NCBI RefSeq assembly: GCF_026625885.1
Contig: NZ_CP113068.1
Location: 3,348,001-3,412,000, forward strand
Direction: 5' to 3'
DNA from: Roseateles sp. SL47
GTDB lineage: Bacteria > Pseudomonadota > Gammaproteobacteria > Burkholderiales > Burkholderiaceae_C
Length of the DNA: 64,000 bases
In this document: piece after piece, positions 25,952 through 35,267 of the stretch
How positions within the stretch are numbered: position 1 is the first letter of the stretch
Layout of the letters: the number at the start of each line of letters is the position of its first letter
Program-made: the position numbers and the translations under genes
Notes under the pieces: generated by a model
What the model was told of the DNA's origin: nothing
Database searches by the model: none
Seen by the model: the letters and a program-made list of their open reading frames with translations, nothing else

Positions 25952-26277
25952 TTCGATGGATGCCGGGCCGCCGCCCCGTGGGGCGGCGCCTCTGGACGGG
26001 TCCTTCGGGGCCCGTCTGCGTTTCAGGCTCTTGGGGATGTCACCGGAATGCCTGGGGGTTCTTGTGAACTTTGCCGCGCCTGGGGACTGTCAAATTTCCC
26101 GACAACTGACGATGGAAGTTCGTGATCAACTTCACAAACGAGCGCAAGGGACTGTCGAAGCTTTTTACAGTGACACGGCATCCCTACGGTTAGGGATAAA
26201 CAAATCAACAACTTAGTGCGGTGGCACACATTTCGCTACTTGGAAAGGGTTTTGATACCTTTGAAAAGACTCTCCCC
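25952..26277 (+). other. Intergenic region before the PEP-CTERM gene
   Basis: This interval of 326 bases holds the two hairpins (25970-26016) and then a more AT-rich stretch from about 26060. That stretch probably contains the PEP-CTERM promoter; TACAGT and TAGGGATAAA at 26165-26200 are weak -10 candidates. No coding sequence was identified in it. Confidence 0.5.
25970..26016 (+). terminator. Two successive hairpins after the tricorn-like gene
   Basis: The first stem is GCCGCCCC/GGGGCGGC (25970-25987) with a 2-base loop. The second is a 9-pair stem (25995-26003 with 26008-26016, one G-U) closed by a TTCG tetraloop. The T tract after the second is weak, so termination efficiency is uncertain. 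Confidence 0.55.
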
Positions 26278-26856
26278 ATGCTGAATCGTTTGATTGCCCG
26301 CCTTGCGCTGGTCACCGCCGGGCTGATGGCTGCCGCACTGCCCGCTGCCGCTGCGACTGTGACGTTTGAGGATCTGGGCACCCGGGTTTCGTACGTGAAC
26401 CCTGTTGCCGATCGCTATGCCAGCCAAGGTCTGGTGTTCAGCTCCAACACCACCTACTGGACCTACGACCACCTGGATACCGGGAGTGGCGCCGGCAACT
26501 ATTCGCTGGGGTCCTACAACTGGGACAACATCACCGGCTACTTCACCACGGCGGTGAACAGCCTGTCCCTGTGGGTGGGCGACGAAGGCGGCGACATGGA
26601 CTTCGCGACGCTGAATGTGTATGACAGCGCCAACCGTCTGTTGACGTCGGTGTCTGGCAGCGGCGCAAGCTGGTTCCAACTGAGCGTGAACACGTCTTCC
26701 AACATTGCCCGCTTTGAGATCGTGGAGCGCAACCGCGTCGCGATCGACAACCTGACTTTCTCCGCCAACAACGTGCCTGAACCGGGCACCCTGGCGCTGG
26801 CCGGCCTGGCCATGGTGGGCGTGGCGCTGGTGCGTCGCCGCCGCACGCAAGCTTGA
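26278..26856 (+). CDS. PEP-CTERM sorting-domain exported protein
   Basis: Secreted protein of 192 residues with a signal peptide (about 1-23, ending LPAAAA). A beta-rich passenger has the TVTFEDLGTRVSYVNPVADR opening and a YASQGLVFSSNT stretch seen in PEP-CTERM anchored proteins. The C-terminal tail has VPEPGTLALAGLAMVG, a membrane segment and the RRRR stop. An exosortase (EpsH/XrtA-type) would cleave at the PEP motif; none lies in this window. The ATG at 26278 is chosen because it starts directly before the signal peptide. Export for a biofilm or exopolysaccharide matrix is the usual inference. Confidence 0.92.
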   Translation: MLNRLIARLALVTAGLMAAALPAAAATVTFEDLGTRVSYVNPVADRYASQGLVFSSNTTYWTYDHLDTGSGAGNYSLGSYNWDNITGYFTTAVNSLSLWVGDEGGDMDFATLNVYDSANRLLTSVSGSGASWFQLSVNTSSNIARFEIVERNRVAIDNLTFSANNVPEPGTLALAGLAMVGVALVRRRRTQA

Positions 26857-26883
26857 GATCTGACCACCGACCCGGTGGTTGCA

Positions 26884-26911
26884 AAAAAGCCGGTGCATGC
26901 ACCGGCTTTTT
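26884..26911. terminator. Bidirectional terminator between the PEP-CTERM gene and amiC
   Basis: A perfect 13-pair inverted repeat (AAAAAGCCGGTGC at 26884-26896, GCACCGGCTTTTT at 26899-26911) has a 2-base centre. T tracts stand on both strands, so it can serve both convergent genes. Confidence 0.93.
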
Positions 26912-26989
26912 CATTTGCGGTCTATCGCGACAGATGCCTGTCTCGTGAGGAGCATGAGACCTGACGCTGAAAGGCGCCATGCTGCGCCC

Positions 26990-28447
26990 TCAGAGCGACC
27001 GATGCCTCGCCGCCAGCGGCGGATTCTTCGCAAAGTACCGGGCGATGCCGGTCGCCAGGGCCTTCACCAGATCGTCCTGATAGTCCGGATTCCGCAGCTT
27101 CGACTCTTCTTCCGGGTTGGAGATAAACGCCGTCTCCACCAGGATGGACGGCACATCCGGCGCCTTCAGCACCGCAAATCCGGCCTGTTCCACGCTGCCC
27201 TTGTGCAGCTTGCCCACTTTGCCAATCTGCCCCAGCACTTCGCCGCCAAGCTTCAGGCTGTCCTTGATCTGAGCCGTGGTGCTCATGTCCAGCATCGTTT
27301 GCAGCACCACCGCGTCTTTCACACCCTTGGTGTTGACGCCGCCCACGATGTCCGCCGCGTTTTCCTTGTTGGCCATCCAACGCGCCGCCGTGGAACTGGC
27401 CCCGCTGGTCGACAACGCAAATACCGACGCCCCGCGCGCCTGGGGCGTGATGAAGGCATCCGCATGGATGGACACAAACAAATCGGCCTGCACCCGCCGT
27501 GCCTTGCGCACCCGCTCACCGAGCGGCACAAAGAAGTCGGCGTCCCGCGTCATCATCACGCGGATCTTCGGATTGCTGTTGAGCCGGTCACGCAGTTTCA
27601 GGCCAATGGCCAGCACCACATCCTTTTCCTTCAAGCCGCTGGGTCCGATGGCGCCCGGGTCTTCCCCGCCGTGGCCCGGGTCGATCGCAATCACGATCAG
27701 CCGGTCCAGCTTGGCCTGACTCATCTCCGGCGCCACTTCCTTCAGCGGCGGGGCCGCAGGGGGCGCGGGCGTCGGCACGGTGCCGGCCGGTCGTGAGGCC
27801 GGCCGGGCGGGGGCAGGGGCCCTGGCGAACGCCCGTTCCGCTTCAGAGGCCGAGGGCTGCGGGCGGCCGATCTTGTCGATCAACTCCCCCAGCGCATCCT
27901 GCACCGACTGGGCCGCCGCCTGTTCCGCCGCTTCCTTCTCGCGGACCAGATCCAGCAGCGGGTCCCGCTCCTGCACCGGGTAGAGGTCCAGGACCAGACG
28001 GTTTTTGTAGGCGGCCACCGGCTCGATGGTGAAGACCTGCGGCGCAATCGGCTGCTTCAGGTCAAACACGATGCGCACCACGCGCGGCTGGTTCTGCCCC
28101 ACTCGCACCGCAGCGATGAACGGATCATCCGGCCGCACCTTGCCCAGCAGCTCGCGCAGGTCCGGGCTCAGTTCCAGGCCGTCGATATCAATCACCAGCC
28201 GGTCCGGATGGGCGGCCAGAAAACTCTTGGCGGCCAGTGCCCGATCCGATTCCAGCGTCACCCGGGTGTAGTCATCCGCGGGCCAGACGCGCACCGCGAG
28301 GATGGACGCCGCACTGCCGCCACCCGAGCCTGCAGCCGCTCGGGCCGAGGGCAGCGCCGCCGGCCAGACCGGCACACTGAGCACAAGGGCACCCATCTGG
28401 CGAAGGGCGCGGCGACGCGGGGCTGAGGTCCGGAGGTCTCCAGTCAT
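26990..28447 (-). CDS. amiC: N-acetylmuramoyl-L-alanine amidase AmiC type
   Basis: Periplasmic zinc amidase that removes stem peptides from peptidoglycan at the division septum. The product has 485 residues. The N-terminus has a Tat-like PRRRALRQMGALVLSV followed by a hydrophobic stretch and AMAA-type cleavage. The AMIN septal-targeting domain covers about 50-150, then a Pro/Ala linker (200-240). The Amidase_3 domain has DPGHGGEDPGAIG, the zinc Glu in GLKEKD, the His of SIHADAF and the catalytic Glu of LVETAFISNPEEE. It overlaps tsaE by 4 bases (ATGA). The tsaE-ami order is the ancestral one, but mutL is displaced 5.5 kb away. Confidence 0.95.
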   Translation of the reverse strand: MTGDLRTSAPRRRALRQMGALVLSVPVWPAALPSARAAAGSGGGSAASILAVRVWPADDYTRVTLESDRALAAKSFLAAHPDRLVIDIDGLELSPDLRELLGKVRPDDPFIAAVRVGQNQPRVVRIVFDLKQPIAPQVFTIEPVAAYKNRLVLDLYPVQERDPLLDLVREKEAAEQAAAQSVQDALGELIDKIGRPQPSASEAERAFARAPAPARPASRPAGTVPTPAPPAAPPLKEVAPEMSQAKLDRLIVIAIDPGHGGEDPGAIGPSGLKEKDVVLAIGLKLRDRLNSNPKIRVMMTRDADFFVPLGERVRKARRVQADLFVSIHADAFITPQARGASVFALSTSGASSTAARWMANKENAADIVGGVNTKGVKDAVVLQTMLDMSTTAQIKDSLKLGGEVLGQIGKVGKLHKGSVEQAGFAVLKAPDVPSILVETAFISNPEEESKLRNPDYQDDLVKALATGIARYFAKNPPLAARHRSL

Positions 28448-28944
28448 GCTTGATCGAGTTGTCGGGTCAGTTCGGCCAGCAGGTCCACGCCGCGGGGCGT
28501 GTGGGCGTGGGCGAGGACCTGGCGGCTGTCGTCATCCGCCACGTCCAGGGTGAGGTGAAGGTCGGGGGGCGGCAGCATGCCGGCCGCTTTCTGCGGCCAT
28601 TCGCTGAGCTTCAGCCCCGGGGCTGCAAAGACGTCGCGGAACCCGGCGTCTTCCCATTCGCGCGGGTCATTGAACCGGTAGAAGTCGAAATGATGCGCGG
28701 GCAGACCCTGGAGGCCGGGCGGTCGATAGTCCTCCACCACCGCATAGCTGGGGCTCTTGATGCGGCCCTCCACCCCCAGCGCCCGCAGCAGATGCCGCAC
28801 CAGGCTGGTCTTGCCGGCGCCCAGGCCGCCTTCGAGTTCGATGCTGACGTCCGTCAGTTGCGGACACCGGGCCAACGCCTGCGCAAATGCCTCGCAGGCG
28901 GCCTCATCAGGCCAACGGTATTGGCGGGTTTCTAAAATGCTCAA
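28444..28944 (-). CDS. tsaE: tRNA threonylcarbamoyladenosine biosynthesis ATPase TsaE
   Basis: P-loop ATPase of the TsaBDE complex that makes t6A37 of tRNA. The 166-residue product has Walker A GGLGAGKTSLVRHLL, the family segment KSPSYAVVEDY and HFDFYRFNDPREWEDAGF. Only a TTG at 28944 fits the N-terminus, since no ATG precedes the conserved region. Its first base lies 5 bases from the ATG of the divergent queG gene. The stop overlaps the amiC start, so the two are translationally coupled. Confidence 0.93.
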   Translation of the reverse strand: MSILETRQYRWPDEAACEAFAQALARCPQLTDVSIELEGGLGAGKTSLVRHLLRALGVEGRIKSPSYAVVEDYRPPGLQGLPAHHFDFYRFNDPREWEDAGFRDVFAAPGLKLSEWPQKAAGMLPPPDLHLTLDVADDDSRQVLAHAHTPRGVDLLAELTRQLDQA

Positions 28945-28949
28945 AACCT

Positions 28950-30074
28950 ATGGAATCCTTGCTGAACGTTCCCGACCGAACGCCCCATCCGCTTGATGCG
29001 TTGACGGGTGACATCCGCGCCTGGGCGCTTGAGCTCGGATTCTCACAGATTGGTGTGGCTCACGTCGATCTCACCGACGCCGAGGCCGGACTGCAGGCAT
29101 GGTTGGATGCCGGCTTCCATGGCGACATGCATTACATGGCCGCCCACGGCATGAAGCGGGCCCGGCCCGCCGAGCTGGTGCCTGGCACGCTGTGTGTGCT
29201 GACCGCCCGCATGGACTATCTGCCGGCCAGCCTGCAGCCCGACTGGCAGCAGCGTGAATACCACGCCCTGGCCGACCCCGCGCGGGCGCAGGTCTCGCTC
29301 TACGCCCGGGGCCGGGACTATCACAAGGTGCTGCGCCAGCGTCTGCAGCAACTTGCGGACCGCATCCAGGCCGCCGTGGGGCCGCTGGGCCACCGTGTCT
29401 TCACCGATTCGGCGCCGGTGCTGGAGGTGGAACTGGCCAGCCGATCCGGCATCGGCTGGCGCGGCAAACACACGCTGACCCTGCACCGGGACGTCGGCTC
29501 CATGTTTTTCCTGGGGGAGATCTACCTGGATCTGGCCCTGCCGCCCAGCGAGCCGGTCACGGCCCACTGTGGCCAGTGCCGGGCCTGCCTGGACGCATGC
29601 CCCACCGGCGCCATCGTCGCGCCCTACCGTCTGGATGCCCGGCGCTGCATCAGCTACCTGACCATCGAGCAGGACGGCCCCATTCCGGAAGCCTTGCGGC
29701 CCGCCATGGGCAACCGCATCTACGGCTGCGACGACTGCCAGCTGGCCTGTCCCTGGAACAAGTTTGCCCGGCGCCAGGCGCTGCCGGACTTCGACTGGCG
29801 CGAGCCCCTGGGCCATGCCACGCTCTTGCAGTTGTGGGCCTGGGACGAAGCCACCTTCCTCAAACGCACCGAGGGTTCCGCCATCCGCCGCATCGGCCAT
29901 GCCCGCTGGCGCCGCAATCTGGCGGTGGCCATGGGCAATGCGCTGCGCCAACCGCTGGATGCCGCACTGCGTGCGTCGCTCCGGCAAGCCTTGTGCGAGG
30001 TACAACCGGCAGCTTCACCGTTGCTTGCGCAACACATTGAATGGGCGCTTGGTCAAGATTGCGACCATACGTAA
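28950..30074 (+). CDS. queG: Epoxyqueuosine reductase QueG
   Basis: Cobalamin- and iron-sulfur-dependent enzyme that reduces epoxyqueuosine to queuosine in tRNA. The 374-residue product carries two 4Fe-4S motifs, CGQCRACLDACPTGA and CDDCQLACPWNKFA. It also has the DUF1730 N-terminal half and the typical YARGRDYHKVLR segment. The ATG at 28950 is used; TAAAAT at 28933-28938 is a -10 candidate inside the tsaE reading frame. It is divergent from tsaE as in E. coli, and the neighbour on both sides concerns tRNA modification. Confidence 0.96.
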   Translation: MESLLNVPDRTPHPLDALTGDIRAWALELGFSQIGVAHVDLTDAEAGLQAWLDAGFHGDMHYMAAHGMKRARPAELVPGTLCVLTARMDYLPASLQPDWQQREYHALADPARAQVSLYARGRDYHKVLRQRLQQLADRIQAAVGPLGHRVFTDSAPVLEVELASRSGIGWRGKHTLTLHRDVGSMFFLGEIYLDLALPPSEPVTAHCGQCRACLDACPTGAIVAPYRLDARRCISYLTIEQDGPIPEALRPAMGNRIYGCDDCQLACPWNKFARRQALPDFDWREPLGHATLLQLWAWDEATFLKRTEGSAIRRIGHARWRRNLAVAMGNALRQPLDAALRASLRQALCEVQPAASPLLAQHIEWALGQDCDHT

Positions 30075-30146
30075 TTCCGCTAGCGTTTCATGGCAGCGGC
30101 ACTCCTTAAGCTCCGGTATCGCATTTCTTCCCCCGACGAGGAGACC

Positions 30147-31124
30147 ATGAACCGTCGCAAGTTGTTCCAACACGGGCTGCTCCTGGGCGGCCTGAGCCTG
30201 TGCAGTACGCTGGCCCTGGCCCAGACCTATCCCACCAAGCCGGTCAAGCTGGTGGTTCCGTTCGCCCCTGGTGGCACCACCGACATCATCGCCCGCGTGG
30301 TGGCGCAACACATCAATGGTCCGCTGGGGCAGACCATGATCGTGGAGAACAAGGCGGGTGGTGGCGGCATCATCGGTGCCAACGAAACCGCCAAGGCTGC
30401 GGCAGATGGTTATTCGCTGGGCGTGGCCACGGTGTCCACCACCGCCGCCAACCCGGCCATCAACCCGAAGGTGCCCTACAACCCGCTGGTGGACTTCACA
30501 CCCGTCATCAACATTGCGGCCACGCCCAATGTGATCGCGGTGCATCCGTCCTTCCCGGCCAAGGACTACAAGGGCTTCCTGGCCGAGCTCAAGAAGAACC
30601 CCGGCAAGTACAGCTATTCCAGCTCCGGGACCGGCGGCATCGGCCATCTGCAGATGGAGCTCTACAAGAGCCTGGCCGGTGTGTTTGTGACCCACATCCC
30701 GTATCGCGGTGCCGGCCCGGCCTTGAACGACACGGTGGCCGGCCAGGTGCCGATGATCTTTGACAACCTGCCGTCGGCGCTGCCCTTCATCAAGGATGGC
30801 CGCCTGATCGCGATTGCCGTGGCCGCCCCGCAGCGCCTGGCGGTGCTGCCGAATGTGCCCACCTTCAAGGAAGTGGGGCTGGAGCCGGTGAACCGCATGG
30901 CGTTCTATGGAATCTATGGCCCGAAGAACCTGCCCAAGGAGGTGGTGGCCAAGATCAATGAGGCGGTCCGCAAGACGGTGGAGAACCCTGAAGTGAAGAA
31001 GCGGATCGAAGAGACCGGCTCCATCATCGCGGTCAACACCCCGGAGCAGTTCTCGGCGCAGATCAAGGCGGAATACGACGTCTACAAGAAGGTCGTGGAG
31101 ACACAGAAGCTGAAGCTGGATTGA
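30147..31124 (+). CDS. Tripartite tricarboxylate transporter receptor (Bug/TctC) protein
   Basis: Periplasmic solute-binding protein of 325 residues. Signal peptide [18 protein letters not shown] ending ALAQ (about 1-26). The Bug family signatures are [38 protein letters not shown] and the [20 protein letters not shown] stretch. A GAGGAG Shine-Dalgarno stands before the ATG. No TctA or TctB membrane genes are adjacent, which is common for the large stand-alone Bug families of Burkholderiales. The ligand is probably a carboxylate but cannot be named. Confidence 0.95.
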   Translation: MNRRKLFQHGLLLGGLSLCSTLALAQTYPTKPVKLVVPFAPGGTTDIIARVVAQHINGPLGQTMIVENKAGGGGIIGANETAKAAADGYSLGVATVSTTAANPAINPKVPYNPLVDFTPVINIAATPNVIAVHPSFPAKDYKGFLAELKKNPGKYSYSSSGTGGIGHLQMELYKSLAGVFVTHIPYRGAGPALNDTVAGQVPMIFDNLPSALPFIKDGRLIAIAVAAPQRLAVLPNVPTFKEVGLEPVNRMAFYGIYGPKNLPKEVVAKINEAVRKTVENPEVKKRIEETGSIIAVNTPEQFSAQIKAEYDVYKKVVETQKLKLD

Positions 31125-31147
31125 TGACCCTGGCGCTTCGGAAATAA

Positions 31148-31182
31148 AAAGGGCGCCGCTCCCAGATGGGGCGGCGCCCTTT
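31148..31182. terminator. Terminator between the Bug gene and the small peptide gene
   Basis: A 12-pair inverted repeat (AAAGGGCGCCGC at 31148-31159, GCGGCGCCCTTT at 31171-31182) is present. On the minus strand it is followed by TTTTTATTTC, so it best terminates the 58-residue peptide gene. It may also stop the Bug transcript. Confidence 0.85.
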
Positions 31183-31247
31183 GACTTGATGCCGGCACGA
31201 TTGCGGCCGGATTACGGCACGATTACGGCCCGATTGCGCGGGCCGAC

Positions 31248-31283
31248 TGTGTCAGAGCCTGTGTCAGAGCCTGTGTCAGCGCC
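31248..31283. repeat. Three tandem 12-bp repeats
   Basis: TGTGTCAGAGCC occurs at 31248-31259 and 31260-31271, with TGTGTCAGCGCC at 31272-31283. A second loose repeat built on CGATTACGGCC lies just upstream (31197-31240). Both are in the non-coding 3' side of the small peptide gene. Confidence 0.85.
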
Positions 31284-31307
31284 CTGATGAGTGCCGGTGA
31301 AGGGGCC

Positions 31308-31484
31308 TCAGAACGGACGGGCGGACAGGCCGCCGATCAGGTTGCCCAGCAGGCCGGAGGCCAAGCCACCGCCAATGCCTTGCTGGCCGCCTTGAGAGGC
31401 GCCGCCCAACAGTTGCTGAACAGCGCCGCCGGCCACTTGGCCGACTGCACCTTGGGCGAGGCCACCGATAAGAGCTGGAATCAT
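31308..31484 (-). CDS. 58-residue Gly-rich hydrophobic peptide, unknown
   Basis: A small open frame with strong signs of being a real gene. The start ATG at 31484 follows an AGGAGA Shine-Dalgarno by 6 bases, and a terminator with a minus-strand T tract lies 126 bases beyond the stop. The peptide (MIPALIGGLAQGAVGQVAGG, then AVQQLLGGASQGGQQG and GLLGNLIGGLSARPF) is about one third glycine and has repeated G-x3-G spacing. It has one Arg and no Lys, Asp or Glu. It resembles membrane-active or self-assembling peptides such as bacteriocin-like or harpin/pilin-like products. I recognise no family, and no immunity or export gene is adjacent. Confidence 0.6.
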   Translation of the reverse strand: MIPALIGGLAQGAVGQVAGGAVQQLLGGASQGGQQGIGGGLASGLLGNLIGGLSARPF

Positions 31485-32062
31485 GAAAGTTCTCCTGGAA
31501 TGAAATGAATGCCGACAGGGGTGTCGCAGTTCCAGCCGGCATGTCGCCTGATTGCCCCCCCGGAGGCCAGCGGTGATCCGCTGGCGCGGCAGGACTGACC
31601 TGTGCTTCCCGAACGCAGGGCGCGCGAAACACTGCGCCGACAGGGAGCACAGGCCGGCTTGGCCGGAACTGCGGCATGCCGACACGGAAACTCCGCGACA
31701 TGCATCCCCCTAGTGGCCCCTGGCATCGGTTCGGCCTGCCCACTTTTTTGCAGCGATGCCGAGATTCCCCCCCTCATCAAGGTCAGTGTCCTCGCGGGAC
31801 GCTGGGGATGGCGCCAGATTTCAGATCATGAAACGAATCAGCCGGTATGTAAAAAGCCGCTGTGCTGCACCGCCGCAAAATTTCTCATCATGGAGAAGCG
31901 GCTTTCACGATACGGTTTTATAGATTTAAGTTATTGATTTTTAAGGGAATAATTTTGAGTCTTATATAAGACATATCACTCCACGAAGCTCCCGTCGCCG
32001 CCTAATCTTGAGTCCAGGCCATCCCCGATTTTTGCTTTTCTCAACTTGGACAGGAGCTTCCC
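31485..32062. other. AT-rich intergenic region upstream of aceA
   Basis: 578 bases with no supported gene. The part from about 31800 to 31985 is strikingly AT-rich for this chromosome. It holds 9-base inverted arms AAAGCCGCT (31853-31861) and AGCGGCTTT (31897-31905), a TTGATT (31934-31939) usable as a -35 element, and a 14-base palindrome at 31959-31972. It is the presumed control region of isocitrate lyase. Confidence 0.5.
31959..31972. promoter_or_regulatory. Palindromic operator candidate upstream of aceA
   Basis: GTCTTATATAAGAC is a perfect 14-base palindrome, 90 bases before the aceA ATG. Its symmetry and position suggest a dimeric regulator of the glyoxylate shunt. The regulator is unknown; similar TATA-centred palindromes near central-carbon genes are a recollection I could not verify. 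Confidence 0.45.
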
Positions 32063-33361
<1,299 letters not shown>

Positions 33362-33524
33362 GGACGGCAGAGAGAGAACCCCAGACCACTCTGAGGCCTC
33401 GCGAGCGGGGCTCAGACGTCGCTGATGGGTGGGGAACGGGTTCTCAGGCACGCGTTTTGCCCCGGATGTGGGCTACCGGACAGAGCGCTGTCCGGCGGCG
33501 ACGTTTATTCCGGAGTTTTGACGA

Positions 33525-33992
33525 ATGACCGACGTTTCGCCCACGGCCCTGCGGGTGCTCGTCATTGATGACGACCCTGAAGGCGCCCGCACCCTCAGCG
33601 AGCTGTTCCGCTGTTATGGATGCGCCACGGCCGTGGCCTATAGCGGCCGGGTGGGGCTGCGGCTGGCGAAACTGTTCAAGCCGGAACTGGTGTTTGTCGA
33701 CTTCGACATGCCGGACATGAATGGGCTGGAGGTGGTGTCCGAAGCGAAGGTGATTGATGCCGAAGCCGGGCGACGGGCCACCTATGTCTGCCTGACCGGC
33801 GGCGGGCCGGAGATCACGCAGGACAAGGCGGATGCCGCAGGGTTCAGCCGCCTGCTCTACAAACCGCTGCGGGTGACCGATCTGCTGGCGGTGCTGTTGA
33901 CGGCGCGGCCTGGCAATTTCGCGGCCGGGACCGATGTGCCGGCCATTCGCCCGGCCCGCCATCCTTATCCGGACCGGACCCCGCGCCATTGA
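33525..33992 (+). CDS. Single-domain response regulator
   Basis: Receiver-only protein of 155 residues (CheY-like fold). Acidic pocket IDDDPEG (about 14-20), phosphoacceptor Asp59 in VDFDMPDMNG, Thr91 in CLTGGG and Lys113 in YKPL are all in place, so phosphorylation is expected. There is no output domain; the C-terminal 30 residues are Pro/Arg-rich and disordered. No histidine kinase is adjacent. A GGAG Shine-Dalgarno precedes the start. It lies between aceA and the convergent iron alcohol dehydrogenase gene. Confidence 0.9.
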   Translation: MTDVSPTALRVLVIDDDPEGARTLSELFRCYGCATAVAYSGRVGLRLAKLFKPELVFVDFDMPDMNGLEVVSEAKVIDAEAGRRATYVCLTGGGPEITQDKADAAGFSRLLYKPLRVTDLLAVLLTARPGNFAAGTDVPAIRPARHPYPDRTPRH

Positions 33993-34004
33993 TCACCCGT
34001 CGCC

Positions 34005-35150
34005 TCACATCGATGCCTCCAGCATGCGGCGGTAGTCACTGCTATTGGCCTCGCGTGGGTTGGTCTTGTGGCAGTGGTCGCGTTCGGCGCGCGCGATGAG
34101 GGCGTCGTACAAGTCCTTGCTCACGCCCATTTCAGACAGGGTGGTGGGCAGGCCCAGACGGGCCGTCAGCGCCTTGACGGCTGCGGCCAGTTCGTCGGCG
34201 GAGGTCCCTTCGGTCAGCCCCATCGCATGAGCCATGCGGGCGATCTTGTCGCCTTGGCGCATGCTGGTGTGCTCACTGTTGAAACGGATCACCGCCGGCA
34301 GGAACACCGCATTCAGCGTGCCGTGGTGCAGGGTGGGCATCAGGCCGCCCAGCGCATGGCTCAGGGAATGCACGCAGCCCAGGCCTTTCTGGAAGGCGAG
34401 GGCGCCCAGCGTGCTGGCGGCCATCAGGTCCAGGCGAGCCGCCATGTCGTCCCCATGACGGGTGGCCTGTTCCACCTGGCGCCACCCGCGGCGCAGACCT
34501 TCCAGTGCCATGCCGTCCGCCGCTGGATTGAAGGCCGCCGACATGAAGGTCTCCATGCAATGCGCCATCGCGTCCATGCCGGTGGCGGCGGTCAGCGCCG
34601 GGGGGAGCCGGCGGGTGAGCTCCGGGTCACAAATGGCGGACTTGGGCAACAGCTCCCAGTTGTGAAAGCCCAGCTTGCGACCGTCCTGCACGATGATGAT
34701 GGCGCCACGCGCCACTTCCGAACCGGTGCCCGCCGTGGTGGGCATTGCAATCAGCGGTGCGGCCCGGTGGGTGATCTGGTCGGCACCACCTTCGATGGTG
34801 GCGTATCGGGTCAAGGGGCCTTCATGGGTGGCGGCAATGGCCACGCCCTTGGCCAGGTCGATGCTGGAGCCGCCGCCGACGGCAATCAGCCCGTCGCAGT
34901 GCTGTTCCCGGAAGAGGGCGGCCGCTTCCAGCACAGCGGCTTCGGTCGGATTGGGCGGTGTACGGTCAAACACAACGGGCGGGGCCAGCGACCAGTGCGC
35001 CAGCACCTGGTCCAGCACACCGGCCGCCCGAACGCCCGCATCGGTGACCACCAGCGGGCGCTGGAGGCCCACCCGCGCGCATTCGGACATCAGCAGGCGG
35101 CGGGCGCCAGCTTCCATGTGGATGTGAGTCAGGTATTGAATCAACGCCAT
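34005..35150 (-). CDS. Iron-containing alcohol dehydrogenase (type III)
   Basis: NAD(P)-dependent, metal-requiring alcohol dehydrogenase of 381 residues. The cofactor-binding GGGSSIDLAKGVA and PTTAGTGSEVARGA motifs are present. Metal-ligand histidines fall in GMDAMAHCMETF, CVHSLSHALGG and the later DHCHKTNPR segment. The start ATG at 35150 follows GGAGA. The sequence resembles the Burkholderiales proteins that act on small alcohols or semialdehydes; the substrate is not predictable. It is divergent from the alpha/beta hydrolase gene, with 117 bases between starts. Confidence 0.92.
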   Translation of the reverse strand: MALIQYLTHIHMEAGARRLLMSECARVGLQRPLVVTDAGVRAAGVLDQVLAHWSLAPPVVFDRTPPNPTEAAVLEAAALFREQHCDGLIAVGGGSSIDLAKGVAIAATHEGPLTRYATIEGGADQITHRAAPLIAMPTTAGTGSEVARGAIIIVQDGRKLGFHNWELLPKSAICDPELTRRLPPALTAATGMDAMAHCMETFMSAAFNPAADGMALEGLRRGWRQVEQATRHGDDMAARLDLMAASTLGALAFQKGLGCVHSLSHALGGLMPTLHHGTLNAVFLPAVIRFNSEHTSMRQGDKIARMAHAMGLTEGTSADELAAAVKALTARLGLPTTLSEMGVSKDLYDALIARAERDHCHKTNPREANSSDYRRMLEASM

Positions 35151-35267
35151 CAGGGGTCTCCGGGGGCCAAGGGGGCACAGGCGCGCGTTGGGGGACAATG
35201 CGGCACCACTCGCTAGTCCCCTTCTCACTGCCAAAGCAGGCTTGCAGCGTAAGCCCTGGAGTTCCCG

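Noticed and set aside
31602..31937. Plus-strand frame of 111 codons upstream of aceA
   Set aside because: It runs through the AT-rich control region with no Shine-Dalgarno or conserved pattern.
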